Positions 26,901 through 38,700 of a DNA stretch of 64,000 nt are shown piece by piece. The DNA is from Paracentrotus lividus (Eukaryota > Echinodermata > Echinoidea > Camarodonta > Echinidae), in NCBI GenBank assembly GCA_940671915.1, contig CALNVZ010000174.1:22676721-22740720 (forward strand), in the 5' to 3' direction. The translations under genes and the position numbers were made by a program. Position 1 is the stretch's first letter; each line of letters begins with the position of its first letter. The notes below the pieces were generated by a model. It saw only the letters and a program-made list of their open reading frames with translations. It made no database searches and had not been told where the DNA came from.

Positions 26901-29900
26901 TGCACAACTTCAACTTTTGAACTTCGAAAACCCCTGTTCAAGCATTTTACCTAACTGCATGGGGGCAAATGCTTGGGACATTGTAGAAACATTTTGGTAT
27001 TTGTCTTTATTACCTCTGGTGTTTCTTGAAATTTCTTGAACAACCCCATGAACTGAAAATCTGGTAGAAATTGTGAAGAGAAAACAAATTCAGATAAAGT
27101 TAGAACATTCTAGTGAGAAGTACAATATGGATCCTTATAAAGCTACATAAAACTACATAACATGTAAACAAGATTACTAATCATTTTTGAATAAACAAAA
27201 GATAACATCACCGAATAAACAAAATAATATGACATCAAGTGAAATGTGTACTTGGCATTAAAATTATTTAAAGTGGAATTGGCTGGTAAGTGTATGACAA
27301 AACCCAAAATTAAACCCATGATTGTGTTTTGTTTTTCATCAGTCTTTGAATTCAGTCTTAAAATATCATTCAGTGCTTTATTTCGCAAAACCCTTCAACC
27401 AATTTCAAGGTTGGCTGAAGAAAAAAAAACACATGTTGGGAGCATAATACATCATATTTAAAATCTTTCAAAAGTATATTTCATAGAGGAAAATAATATG
27501 ATCAATCAGTGAACAAGTATTTAATGACCCATAGGATGACATCACATGATTGATATAGTAGTTTACACCGGTGGGCTGAATATCAATATGTGCATATTCT
27601 AACAGTCATTAGTTGCAATGAAATAAAAATACATAAATTTCATTCAAATCGTATTTTAGTATAATTACATAAAGGTAGACACTTCCTGGCTTCTATAGTC
27701 CAACATTTACATTCATAAAAATTTAAAACATTTTGTTTAGTACAACCTTGAAGCTGAATTTATATCATACAATAAAAAGTACTATATCTCATTCATTTTT
27801 ATTCATTTATACATATATGAGTACTTCCTAAGAACCAAGAAACATATATATTTAGATTTGTATTTCAAATTATGAAAAGACAGTTAAATGGAAAAACAGA
27901 AACAGTTAAATATTTCAAATCTGAACTGTTATTTTGCAAAATTAATTCAAGCAGATTTCATTTTTTAATTTTTTTTTTTAATAATATTTTATTCAAAAGT
28001 AGTGTACATTGACAGTGAAATAAAGAACAAATAAAATATAATTAAAAGAAAATATAGGTAATATATTAGATTATTCCCTTATTGTCTGCAACTTTCTGAT
28101 AACATAGCCCACTTGAATGATTACAAATTCATCTGGTACTCTTTGAACATTTGTACCACAATTATAAAAAAATTTAAAAAGGGGCACTTTTCTCTTCCAA
28201 ATATGCCTGTTTTCCAATATAATTCAATATCGGATAAATCAACCAACATATATTGTCAACATGTTAAGAATGGTTTTCCAGCATTTATTCTAAGTCTAAA
28301 GGCTACATACAGTGATCTAACCCCAATTGCTTGCATGGTCCCTCGGATAGGACATTTAATTGGAGCCCTGTGTATAAGAGAGTCACAATCTTTGGATGTT
28401 AAAGAACCTACTGCACTATCCATATAAGAGTATGGAAAACCTTGGTAAAGTGGTCCACCTCCACACCCCTAATCAGTAATATTGAGAGGATTGAGAGACC
28501 TGTGGGTTATACCATAGCCACACCGGCCAGCCCGACTCCAAACCGACCGCTGGCTTGCCATAAATGGTAAATGTAATATTTTGGCCGGTCTGGTGTCGGT
28601 TTGGAGTCAGTCTCACCGGTGTGACTATGCTAGTGATTCAGTTCATCCACGCATAGGTGACATTAAAACAAATAATAATAATGGTCTCCCTTTTATGGAT
28701 AGAAACCAGAAGACATGACAAATTGAAGTCTATTACAGCAGACTAGATCTCACCTGTGTAGAGCAAGAATGCTTGCTACCATCAGTTTGAGAGCATCTGT
28801 ATGTAAGATGGCAGCTGTGGCATTGTAGCTGTAACCTTTCCTCTTGTTCTGTGTCCATGTTACCAAGATACCTATGATGTAATATTTATTTTGACACTTT
28901 TGATTAATTGAGATGAAATAATTACCATACCATTTCTGTCAGAAAACATAAGCACATGAAATCATGAAAAAGAAACAATAAACTACTCAGCACTGACCAT
29001 AATAAGTTGTGGCCTGGGCTTTCCTTTATAAATCTCTTTTGAAATGACTTCCAAAAAAATTGTGATGTTTGCCTTCTGTGTATGTAAACAGTAAACTTTA
29101 AAAGTGATTTATTCTTATTAGCCAAAATCATTGCCAATATAGAGTGAAAAAAGCAAAAAGAAGAAAATGTCAAAAAGAAAGAAGATGCAAGGTGATATGA
29201 AATAAAGATCATAAGCTAATTTATAAACACATGTTTTAGGACAGGGTCCCTAAAGGTCAACTCCCTAAAGGGCCTGTCCCACAGGAGGCGATCGTTGTGG
29301 CGACAACCTATGCATGTTAGAACCTGCCAGAATCGTGTCAGAATCGTAGGTGACTGAAGATCATATACGTATCTACGACTCTGTCTACGATAGGCTACGA
29401 CAACGACTTGCTTCCACGCAAACAATAGGCTAACAATAGATGGTACCCGATAATACAATAGCCTCGACCTCCGCGCATCTCGCGGCTCGACTTCTCTTGT
29501 CGCAGCTTAAATTAAAACCAACCAAAATGTGAACTTGCGAACTGTGGCGATCGTTGCGGCTGACACAGGCAATCGAGTGTTTTCTACCTGATGGCGGCCT
29601 GTCGCCTTTAAGTTCGTGATAGTCCTTTCAGTCGCGCATTATAATTTGGGTCGTGAGTGATTTTTGAAAATTTCAAAAATTTGTGGCGACTGTGCAGTAT
29701 CTGAATGGGAGGCCAATCCTGATTTTGGTGAATGTAGGTGACAAAGGCCGTAGCAGCTTAAATTTCACTGTCCGTACGGTTCAGCGATGCGTGCAACGTA
29801 TGCTGGAGCGCAGCAATCTACAACTGGCCGCCGTTCCGCTCTGCTAAACATGTTATATCTGGCGACAATCTACGATAGCACCTTGTCGCGACAAGAGAAG

Positions 29901-30631
29901 AGAGTCTACGGTCATTGACGTCAACCCAACTGACGCCGGCTATTGTTTAACTTGTTGAAAAACCAGCGGCGAACATAATTTTGCGATGTATTTGTTGGCG
30001 ACAGACGAGATAATTCACGATCTTATAGGCGATTGGACCTGCGCATGGTGGCGATGGGTACTAAAAAGTAGTTCGTAAGTTGTCGCCACAACGATCGCCT
30101 TCTGTGGGAAAGGCCCTTTAGGGACAACTACCATGTAGACAAATCCCCCAGAGGGCTACTCTCACAGAGGGTAACTCCTCCCTGGACAACTTCCCCAGAG
30201 GGTGCCCCCCCCCCCCCCCCCCCCCCCCAGGAGAGCAGTGGACTACAGGAGACTTATCTTTCGGGGAGCAGTCAATAAGGACTAAACAGAACAACATTAC
30301 CCACTCCCCCATCCATCCTCCCATTTTTCTTTTATACTCCTTAATGTCCCATCGGGACACCAAACAATTAAAGAGGATGGTTGAGAGCGCATTGTTGTTC
30401 TGTTTAGTCGTTATTGCTGGAGTCTCCGTTCTAACTGATCCAAGACTCCAGGGGACTTGTCAGGTGTGAGTTGTCCCAAGGGGATTTGACTTCTGGGGGA
30501 GCTGTCTTGATACACAAGTTTCCACATGCAATGTACAAACTTTATTTTGTCAAACTCTTACCATGGTTGACACAGAAGAACATGTAGCAAACAAAGACCA
30601 GCCAGTTGCTTGCACTAGAGAGCCCTAACAT
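23970..30631 (-). CDS. Nucleotide-sugar transporter, SLC35A family, senju-like
   Basis: A multi-pass Golgi/ER membrane protein that exchanges a nucleotide sugar (UDP-galactose in the senju group) for UMP. Coding exons in transcript order: 30631-30562, 28871-28754, 27060-27014, 25798-25659, 24683-23970. They have GT/AG borders, and phases 1, 0 (through 2 and 1) join in frame to 1089 bp, i.e. 362 residues plus stop. The start ATG opens MLGLSSASNWLVFVCYMFF, a first membrane segment. Family signatures: YFIPAFLYALFNNLTF, FDPTSYSILMQIKIVVSGV, NRKLSAKQW, AGVYTELLIKR, QNIFMYADSIVCG, FLKNLNSIVKNFATALEVIM. A hydrophilic tail (SESENDSEIYSNGTTKMH) is presumably cytosolic. The closest family from memory is Drosophila senju. 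Substrate is not provable from sequence. SLC35A4 is less likely because its core motifs differ. Confidence 0.88.
25073..25473. mobile_element. Mariner-type MITE (CAGTTGAAACTC ends)
   Basis: The ends are CAGTTGAAACTCATTATAAC and the complement GTTATAACGAGTTTCAACTG, with TA on both sides. It contains a second element inserted near its centre (25206-25446). In a transporter intron, about 400 bp upstream in transcript order of the last coding exon. Confidence 0.85.
25206..25446. mobile_element. Nested inverted-repeat element (GTGGGGTGTACCAC ends)
   Basis: Arms of about 55 bp: GTGGGGTGTACCACAAAGAC ... AAGTTACGATTGATTTTTT and its complement ending GGTACACCCCAC. It lies wholly inside the CAGTTGAAAC element, so it arrived later. 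Confidence 0.85.
28513..28629. mobile_element. 117-bp fold-back MITE (CATAGCCACACCGG ends)
   Basis: Two arms of about 48 bp share CACACCGG, GACTCCAAACCGAC and GGCCGG in mirror order around a short AT-rich loop. It sits in the transporter intron about 125 bp from the exon at 28754. Confidence 0.8.
29262..30124. mobile_element. 863-bp MITE with ends GGGCCTGTCCCAC
   Basis: Long inverted ends: TCCCTAAAGGGCCTGTCCCA, then GGCGATCGTTGTGGCGACAA at the left; TTGTCGCCACAACGATCGCC ... GGCCCTTTAGGGA at the right. The interior is rich in CGAC/GTCG words and GC-richer than the intron around it. No coding frame. The target duplication is hidden because the flanks are themselves palindromic. It could be hAT- or Harbinger-like; not settled. 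Confidence 0.85.
30125..30500. repeat. GC-rich fold-back region with poly(C)/(G) run
   Basis: Repeated ACAACT...CCCCAGAGGG words and a C run near 30208-30230 are followed by an inverted pair: GTCAATAAGGACTAAACAGA near 30270 and TCTGTTTAGTCGTTATTGC near 30396. Probably an older repeat into which the 863-bp element inserted. Confidence 0.55.
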
Positions 30632-30714
30632 CTTCCTTTAACAGACTATTGATCATCAGACATCACACATAGATGGTGGATGATGTGGAGCCAGCAATCT
30701 CATTCCTTGGACAC
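30562..30714 (-). other. Transporter exon 2 with 5' UTR and start codon
   Basis: On the minus strand a good acceptor (TTATTATTAAATGCAG) precedes about 83 bp of untranslated sequence. The ATG at 30631 follows, and the donor is at 30561. A short in-frame stop lies upstream, supporting this start. Confidence 0.65.
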
Positions 30715-31994
30715 CTGCATTTAATAATAATTAAGAAATCAAATTACAATCCAATGAGAGATATTAATTAGTGTATAATGTCTTGAATTAAAAATAAAGT
30801 ATGTCTACCGACTGAGTTCAACATTACAACCGATTGCAATCAAGTGAGCGCATGTCCTTTCAAAAAGTGTACGACTGATCTCTGTTGATTGCAATAAGCT
30901 GTGACTTTGTTCTCAGTCAGTATACTTGGTGAATTAAAGTACATGAAGAATTAACATAGCGCAGTTACTTAGAGCAACAAGCTCCTCAAAAGTTTCTGGT
31001 TTTGAAACCAAGTCAATGCACCTGCACCCTCTGGTTCTTGAAAAGAACTTGCACTTTAAAGCTGTATATTGCCACCTGCTTACCTTGAAACATATGCTTT
31101 CATCTCAATCAGGTAAAATAAGTAATTCAGCAAATGAACTTCATAAAATGTAGGAGGTTTTGTTTGATGAGCGTGACAGCATAGAACGTGTGTCTGTTGT
31201 CTGTCTTTGATCTCTGCCGGGAGACTGAATCAACTGAAAATCTGCTGCTATCTTTTACACATTATTATCTCACCGACCAGTACACTTAAGTAGAAATGTA
31301 ATCAATTACATGTGCAAACTATCTGAACCATTATCAATGTAGGATGGAGTAATGAATAAAGATGATATTACAGTGGCTTTGAAAACCCCTCTTTCAGACA
31401 CACACAAGTGGGCTACATGTACAGTATATTAATTGCATCCAAACACTATGGGTTTTTTTTAATCCCACCTCAATGTGCAGGTACATTGTAACCACTTATA
31501 AGTGGTTTCAAGTGGTATAAAAAACAATGGAATACAGTGAAGACACAAAAAACAATCTTATAATGATTATGTCAACCATGGATCTGCACAATCGGGTTGA
31601 AGTATAAATTATTGTAATTGTGCAAACAAGTCCAAACATATAGCATGAGAAGTTATCACAACTCATTTGAAAAACTCTTTGGAGGTTTCACACAAGATAA
31701 AAACCTATCATGAATTTATATAATATTCAATATATTTTGAAGATGATTTGAGCTATAAAGTCATTGTATTGTGAAGAATAGGACATAATTAATAATACAG
31801 AAAATTAATTTTGGGAGGTACATAAAGCCTACTCAATATGTATAAAGAGTCCTTTTTTTTTTCTTTTTTAAATGGTGCATAAACGGTGCATATATATATA
31901 GAAAATAATTCATTTTTAGAGGGACCATACTTCAAGCTCATATACATGTATTTTAGAAATTTATGGGGAACATACATTTACATGTAATTCACCT

Positions 31995-32215
31995 CTGTAA
32001 TGATACCCCTCATAACAGAATAAATTGCAAACAAGGTTGACAGGTACAAAATCCATTTTTTTGCAAATTTTTGTCAAATGACAAAATACTGAGTGAAGTG
32101 TCACACATCAACGAACACAATTCTATTCATGGATATGGGACAGCAGTGATCGAGGCATTCACTCAGTTTCATTTCCTCAAAACTTGCAAAAACTGGATTT
32201 TGTACCTGAGGGGAG
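31995..32215. repeat. Second copy of a 200-bp dispersed fold-back repeat
   Basis: GGTACAAAATCCATTTTTTT near 32043 pairs with CTGGATTTTGTACC near 32195. The middle (GTCACACATC ... ATGGGACAGCAGTGA ... CATTCACTCAGT) matches 12930-13000 inside the AK7-intron MITE. Confidence 0.65.
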
Positions 32216-32224
32216 GGAGGGGTA

Positions 32225-32365
32225 TGATTTTCGTTATTCCGAAGGTCTGAATACTCCGAAGGTTTGTTATTCCGAAGATTGAAAAGGTTCGTTATTCTGA
32301 AAATAGAATGAAGTTCGTTAGTCCGAAAATGGAATAAGGTTCGTTAGTCTGAAACTGAAATAATC
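32225..32365. repeat. Degenerate tandem repeat of TTCGTTATTCCGAA
   Basis: Seven or so spaced copies of TTCGTTA(T/G)TCCGAA-like words at about 20-27 bp intervals. Each is itself partly palindromic (TTCG...CGAA). In the long transporter 5' intron. Confidence 0.75.
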
Positions 32366-34270
32366 TGTGGAGAAGCCGGAAAATCAAAAGGCCAGGGCAT
32401 GCGTGGTGGAGGGGGAGGGTTGAAAAAGCATTGCTGTTCAATTGTTATGAGGGTGGGAAGGGCTGATCTATCGTTACTATTATCATCTAGCACTAAACAG
32501 CACTTATATTGTTTACTATAATTATACTAGTATGTATGACAATAGGATGATGAGGTTTACATACATCCCTGCCCTGAACAATGACCAGATCAGTTGATGA
32601 ACCAATGCAGTATCAGAAAACATTTTAAGTGGATAAAATTCAACAGATTGGCTTATGTCGATACATTCACCTTTCAGAGAACTCTTTTTTTTTATCTACA
32701 TGCTGTATAATGCTGTGAATTACCTATATGCAGAAAGGAAAAAAGTCATTGACTGGCAAATTTCAATTTATCTTCATCATGCACCAGTAGTTTCTAGTCT
32801 TAATGACTAAAACGATGATTAAAACATCCAATAAATATAGCAACTTACAAGAATTACTGGCCCTTTCCCAAACTCCTTGTATGAGGTGTAAGTAAATGAC
32901 ACACAGAGTGTCAAGTAAAGTCATTTGGAGCTTATTTTATGTGTCCTTACTGTACACAATTCAGTGATTTTTAAATTCAAAGAGATAATTTTTGCATTTT
33001 AATATACAACAGTTTATCTTCAAGAGAAGTTCACTCCGGAAGTTAATTGATTAAAAAAAAGGAGAAAAATAAGAGAAAAATATCAGTAAACTAAAGGTTT
33101 TAAGAAATTCCACCAAAGAATAACCAAGCTGAATGTTGACTTGAAAGTTTTTATTTTGTTACATCTCTTGCAAACTGCTTTCCAATATGTGTTGTGGATG
33201 GTATAATTCCACAAATTTGCATCTTTTCACGGTGAAGGAATATATTTATTTTATAGAGGCATGTATTCATATACACGGAGGTTTTACCACGTATATCAAT
33301 ATCATCAAGCCGTAGTTGAAATAATAAATTTTCTTCTGAACAAACAATGATTCAATGAATTTACAATAACACAACATACTGTATGAGAGAGCAGCTGACA
33401 AGTGACTTCAAAAAATCCAAAATCCAAAAATTCATTTGGTGATTTTCTTCAAATGTTCTCTTGTATTAAAAAAAAAAAAAAAAAAAATGAATTGTGAACT
33501 TCCTCTTTTAAAAGGCTTAATGAAGCATTATAGATTTTATAAAAACAAAACAAACAAAAACAAACAAAAAAACATCATATTAACAATACCATGAATTCCA
33601 TTCACCTCACATTATCGAGCAACTACATTGCAATTTAATTTTTGTTTCCTCATTTAAGAAAATATATATCATATGATATATATTATTCATATTTTAATGA
33701 GCAATAAAAGAGTAAAATCTTTCAAGATCTAGGACTACTATGAAACAAATTTCATAAAATTTAATAGTGTAGGCCTAGGCCCTACAATTTACCCTTTTGC
33801 TCAAGAGTCAAGTTAAATGATAATAAAGAAATAAAAATTCGATTACAAGCATTTTCACTGCACATTTTCAAAACGAGCTCATTATTATTAATTTAATTAT
33901 AATATTTGTAGAATCTATAGAGTCTACATGTGCTAACTTAGATTCTAATTAAATTACTTAGTGGCTAGATTCTACAGTGTTAGAATTTTGCTTTCAATTA
34001 GCACTCACAAATTCGTGTTAGAATCACCATTTATTCAGTTATAATGACTATTTGTACTGTTAGTGTTACATTCAATGATTCGTTCAAATGTGCAGGTAAA
34101 AAAAAAAATGATATTACTACTAAAAAATTAGGATCTAATCTAAACTGACCAGCCCCCGTCGCAAAGCGACGGGAACTGACGAGTCAGTAGACGTTTCTAG
34201 CGAAGTTTTTTTTTTCTAGAGAAAAAAAAAATTGATCACAAATTTCGGGGTCAAGATAATTCATACTCAC

Positions 34271-34430
34271 ATTGAATCCAGACTGTGAAGGTCCTTCCTC
34301 GAATTGGTGACATCTGCAAATATTTCACTTGAAAAAATAACCTAATAAATGATGAAAAATACTGGAAAACAGAGACATCCACCACGTAATTTCTAATTTC
34401 AGTTGCAAGGTCAGGTCATCCGGAAGTGGA
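34271..34430 (-). other. Probable non-coding first exon of the transporter
   Basis: On the minus strand a consensus donor (CAAT|GTGAGTATG) lies at 34271/34270, below a promoter-like segment. This would supply a 5' UTR exon joined to the acceptor at 30714. The right boundary is a guess, and no transcript data are available. Confidence 0.45.
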
Positions 34431-34530
34431 ACGTCGTCTGCTCCAACTTCACGTCTCCGTGCGTGCGCTGTTCAATTCAATTCAATTCATGAATCGAATG
34501 ACGTCATTGAAAGATGGCAGCGATGCACAT
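34410..34530. promoter_or_regulatory. Promoter-like cluster: ETS, CRE and YY1 motifs
   Basis: Within about 100 bp there is an ETS site (CATCCGGAAGTG near 34417), a perfect CRE (ATGACGTCAT near 34498) and a YY1-like AAAGATGGCAGC (near 34509). This grouping is typical of TATA-less housekeeping promoters. It sits just upstream of the transporter's inferred first exon on the minus strand. Confidence 0.55.
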
Positions 34531-35540
34531 ACAGCTGCAAACCAACATCAGTCAGTACTGAAAAATGGCTGTCTGTCGTCCTCTTGGTTGCTGAGGAAAC
34601 TTCTCAATAATAATTAGCAAAACCAGCTTTAAACCTACCTCAAAATAATTTAAGATAATCTATAGTCTCATTGCAATATAATTTTTCCATTAGATATTTT
34701 TTATTTTGTTTAGTAGAATTTTTAGACCCTTTTTTGGATATGCCACCTTGACTTGGCTGCCAGGCTGGGAGCTGCTCAAGACACTTCTCTGCATTGACTT
34801 TCCATTGGAAGAAAACTGCTGCAATAAGGTACTTCCCAGTGCAAGGTCAATTATGATTGACCATGCATAAGTGTAAGTGGCAGCGATGGCACTAAAATTT
34901 TTAGAAGAAACAAGACCAACGGAAAATTCATTTTGGTAAGTCAAAAAGCTCTTATATACTTTCATTTTTAGTCGTTGTTATGCGTAAAACATCATAGAAA
35001 CCTTAACACAACATTTTAACATTAGATTGATTAAATTGACCAGTATAATTCACTTTGCGCTCATCATCACTGATAGTTACGCTGTAAAATGGGGGTGGTG
35101 AAAGTACAGCCCCGTCGCCTTCGGCGACGGGGCTGTGTAGTTAGGTCTTTGGTTAGGGAGAATACATACCAGTATGGTTTGCACGTCTCATCCGATCTAT
35201 GCAGTGAAGAATGATACATAGCGAAGAGAAATGAGCATCCATCCCAAATCACCCATCCGACATTGTCCGAAGATGTCGTGAGATGATCAGGATTTCTATG
35301 GAGATGATAATGGGGGCGGCCGCCGAAAAGGGGAATCACCCGAGCCTCAACAGTTCTATGAAGAACCGATGTTGAAAATATTTAGTCTAGTGAAAAATAT
35401 GATTTTATTTTGAATAAAATACAATCGTAAATGCCATAATATTAACATATAACTGTAAATAAAATACTTTAGATCTATGTCAAACACAAGAATTTTCTCT
35501 ACAAATGTATTGACTTAAATTGGATTTATTACATATTAAT

Positions 35541-35700
35541 ACTTTTTAAAGTTTTGATTGGTCCGATCCGGTCTGATCTGGCGCGGCGTGCCATAGCTTC
35601 ACTTAAAATTTGTGTGCCATTAATATTGAAGATCGAGCGAGCGCGAGCGGAGTCTAAATATTTCAGAACTTCAGGCAAAAATAACCTCAAAGCACTCGTT
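35541..35700 (+). promoter_or_regulatory. CHP1 promoter / 5' UTR region
   Basis: A local rise in GC and CpG (GGCGCGGCGTGCC; GATCGAGCGAGCGCGAGCGG) immediately before the CHP1 ATG, in otherwise AT-rich DNA. No TATA box is obvious. The exact start site is unknown. Confidence 0.45.
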
Positions 35701-38700
35701 ATGGGTTCCCAGACGTCTTCTCTCCTTCAACAGGAGGAAATAGAAGAAATTCAGCAAGAAACTGGTTGTAAGTAGACAAATATAGATGCCGGTGTTTCCT
35801 CTGAAAGACGTGAATGATTTGCATACTGCCATTCAAAATTTGATAAGCGGTTAACTGTGCATGCAGCACGACATGTTTGTGTACTGAGCTGCGCGCCTAG
35901 CCTAGCGCAGTGCATGTAATTTGTATACCCGAAGTTCCGGGTAGAAAAAGCGGAAGAGATCGGTTGTGTAGCTGGCTACCAATGGCTACTGCCCAGGCCA
36001 TGGATGGTAATGCTGTGATCTAGAATCTAGTATTGGGATGTTTGAGGTGAAATTGAATGATTTATAAATGTAAGTTTCAATTTGCTTGCTTGATAATCTA
36101 GTATCAGCCCCAGTCAATACCGGAACTACAACAAGTCAACGCTAAATTTTGGCAGTGCCGACGATCTCCGATCTGAGCGGAGGAAGGATACAAATTACAA
36201 GAGAGAGATAACCAATGCAATGAATGATAGTCTTCAGATTTTTAGAAGTTTGTTTAAAACTTTTAAAGTTCATGAGACATGAAAGTTTTTTTTGTTGTTG
36301 TTAATTTCAGACATGATGAAGGTGATCATTTAATTTGAATATAAATTTTACACAATTTCACAGAATATCAAGGTATTTTGGAATTTGTAGTTAACCAGTA
36401 AATTTGTTTCAAACATTTAATAGTCCTGAGAACAATTGATGGGATCAGCATGTCAAATGGCCGATTGTGATATTTATTATACTTTATAGGCAGTTAAACC
36501 CCTTCAGGCAATAATCTTCACATGGCTGGTTATGGGTTCCCAGACTTCCTCTCTCCTTCAGCAAGAGGAAATGCAAGAACTTGAGCACATATTTCGATAT
36601 AGAATTCCACATCATATCGCATTTCAAGATTTAACTTTCACATACTATTCCATAATGAGGATTTTAATTTTCTTGCAAAAAGAGCAGGTGGGAAACAGTT
36701 CAAGGCAGCTTAAAAGTATCGGTTTAATAATATAGGCCTACTAAAAAAAGCTAATATCAATAGTTAAAATATTAATTGTTATTTATTGAATTGAATTGAA
36801 AAGGTTTTATTAAGAATCAAACATAGCAGCCCAAAGGCTGAATTGCATTCAATTTACAAAGTAAAACAATAACAAAACATGATACATAAATTATTCATAT
36901 TCAACCTAAGACTAAGAAATTAAGAAATTATAGGTCTGTAAACGATGTTGTTGTTTAAGAACTAAATTTTTTAATGATTGGTTGTGGCCGTTTCATTTTC
37001 CTTGCTTGAATTTTTTTTCATGTTCGTTTGTGTCAGGGGCCTATTTGAAAATGAGTTATATTCCTAAAAATACATGTACCAATCTGTTGTCTCAAAATAT
37101 GATTGAGGAGTATTGTAATATATTGGAAGTATGGGAACCAATGATCAAAAATTATTTCAAAATTGATCATACTTTTCATGGCTGTTTTAATTTCTCTTTT
37201 AAAAGGTAGTTCATTTGAAGTCTTCGTTGGTTTTGGGGTAGATTTGAAGCTTGATGTTAATCTTTATACTTACATCTCATCTTGAGTTTGATTTTATTTT
37301 TTGATTATGATGATCTATGTAAGTCATATTTATTTCCCAGTTCAGAAACGCAGATTTAAGTTGTTTGAAACACTGGTATCTCAAATTGGATCCTGGCAAA
37401 TTGCTGCCTCTAGACAAATTGGCCCCACCCTAAAACTTTACCCTAAACGCTAATCCTAACCCTAAAACTTATCCTAACATAACCCCAACTGGGGGCTGGG
37501 TTAGTCAGCACCCCCTTTAATCTTACTCGATAAAAATATGTGACTTGCTATCTGAAATTTATGCTCACAATTTTCAAGTCTACTCATATCATATATGATA
37601 CGTTTAAATCACTTGTATTTCTAATTCAATCCTGACTAACTCAGCTCACCCCAAACCCCTACCCTTAAACCTATCTCTACCATCCTGAACCTTATCCAAA
37701 CCATGATCCAAAGTTAGTTATCCAAGGGGCTGAGATAGTCTGCTCCCCTTTAATCTTACATGTAGTCAATGAAAATGGGTCAAAGATGACTTGGATCTCT
37801 CTCGTCATTTACCCTATGAAATGGGTATCAAAACTCTAAAGATATTGATTGTCAAAGCTTTTTCAAATTTAGGTCATTAATCATTTGGTCACATGCTGCA
37901 CTTATGTGGGTAGTAATTTTCAGCTAGTATTCATTATTTTATCTCAAAATAAATATCAGACCATAAGTTACTGAGGGTGTGTTCAATGTCCACTTTCAAA
38001 TTTATACGCCAACATGAATCATGATACAAAACGCAATTACAAAACACAAACACAATTGCGATGAGCGGTGCACCGTTCAGTGTCAAAAATTTAAAGCTGA
38101 TTATATTTCCATCGTCTTTCAATTCCCCACTCTCAAAAAACAAGCGTCTTCTCCTTTTTTCACTTGCACCGGAAGCTTCCATTGCGAGAGCACATTTAAA
38201 AACATTTGAAAACTCAATCCTGTTCAGTGTCGCATTTGTTGCAATCGCGATGCTCAAGGCCATAAAATTGAAGCTGATTGTGTTTCAAAACGCATCTTTT
38301 TGGCGTTTAAATTTTCCTCCGAATCGAGATTTGAAGCATGTTTACTTTTACGAGCGGGGATGGGGGACAATGAACACACACTGTGTTTCTCTTTATATCA
38401 GCGTTTTGTAATTGCTCTTTGTATCCTGATTCATGTTGGCATATAAATTTGAACCTGGACATTGAACACACTCTTAGATAATCAATGATAAAATTCAGCA
38501 CTATTTTTAAAGTCTTCTTTTGAAGTCATGTCTCACTTGTCAGTACTCAAAATTGGCTTTGGTCTTTCACAGTTTGGCAGATGTGACAGAAATTGTCCCC
38601 TGTGTTGTAATTTCCAATTTTTTAAAAGTTTGTTCTTCCCCCAAAAATATCTAATTTTAATTATTTCTGCTCATTGCAATAATTTGTTCATTAAATTTTA

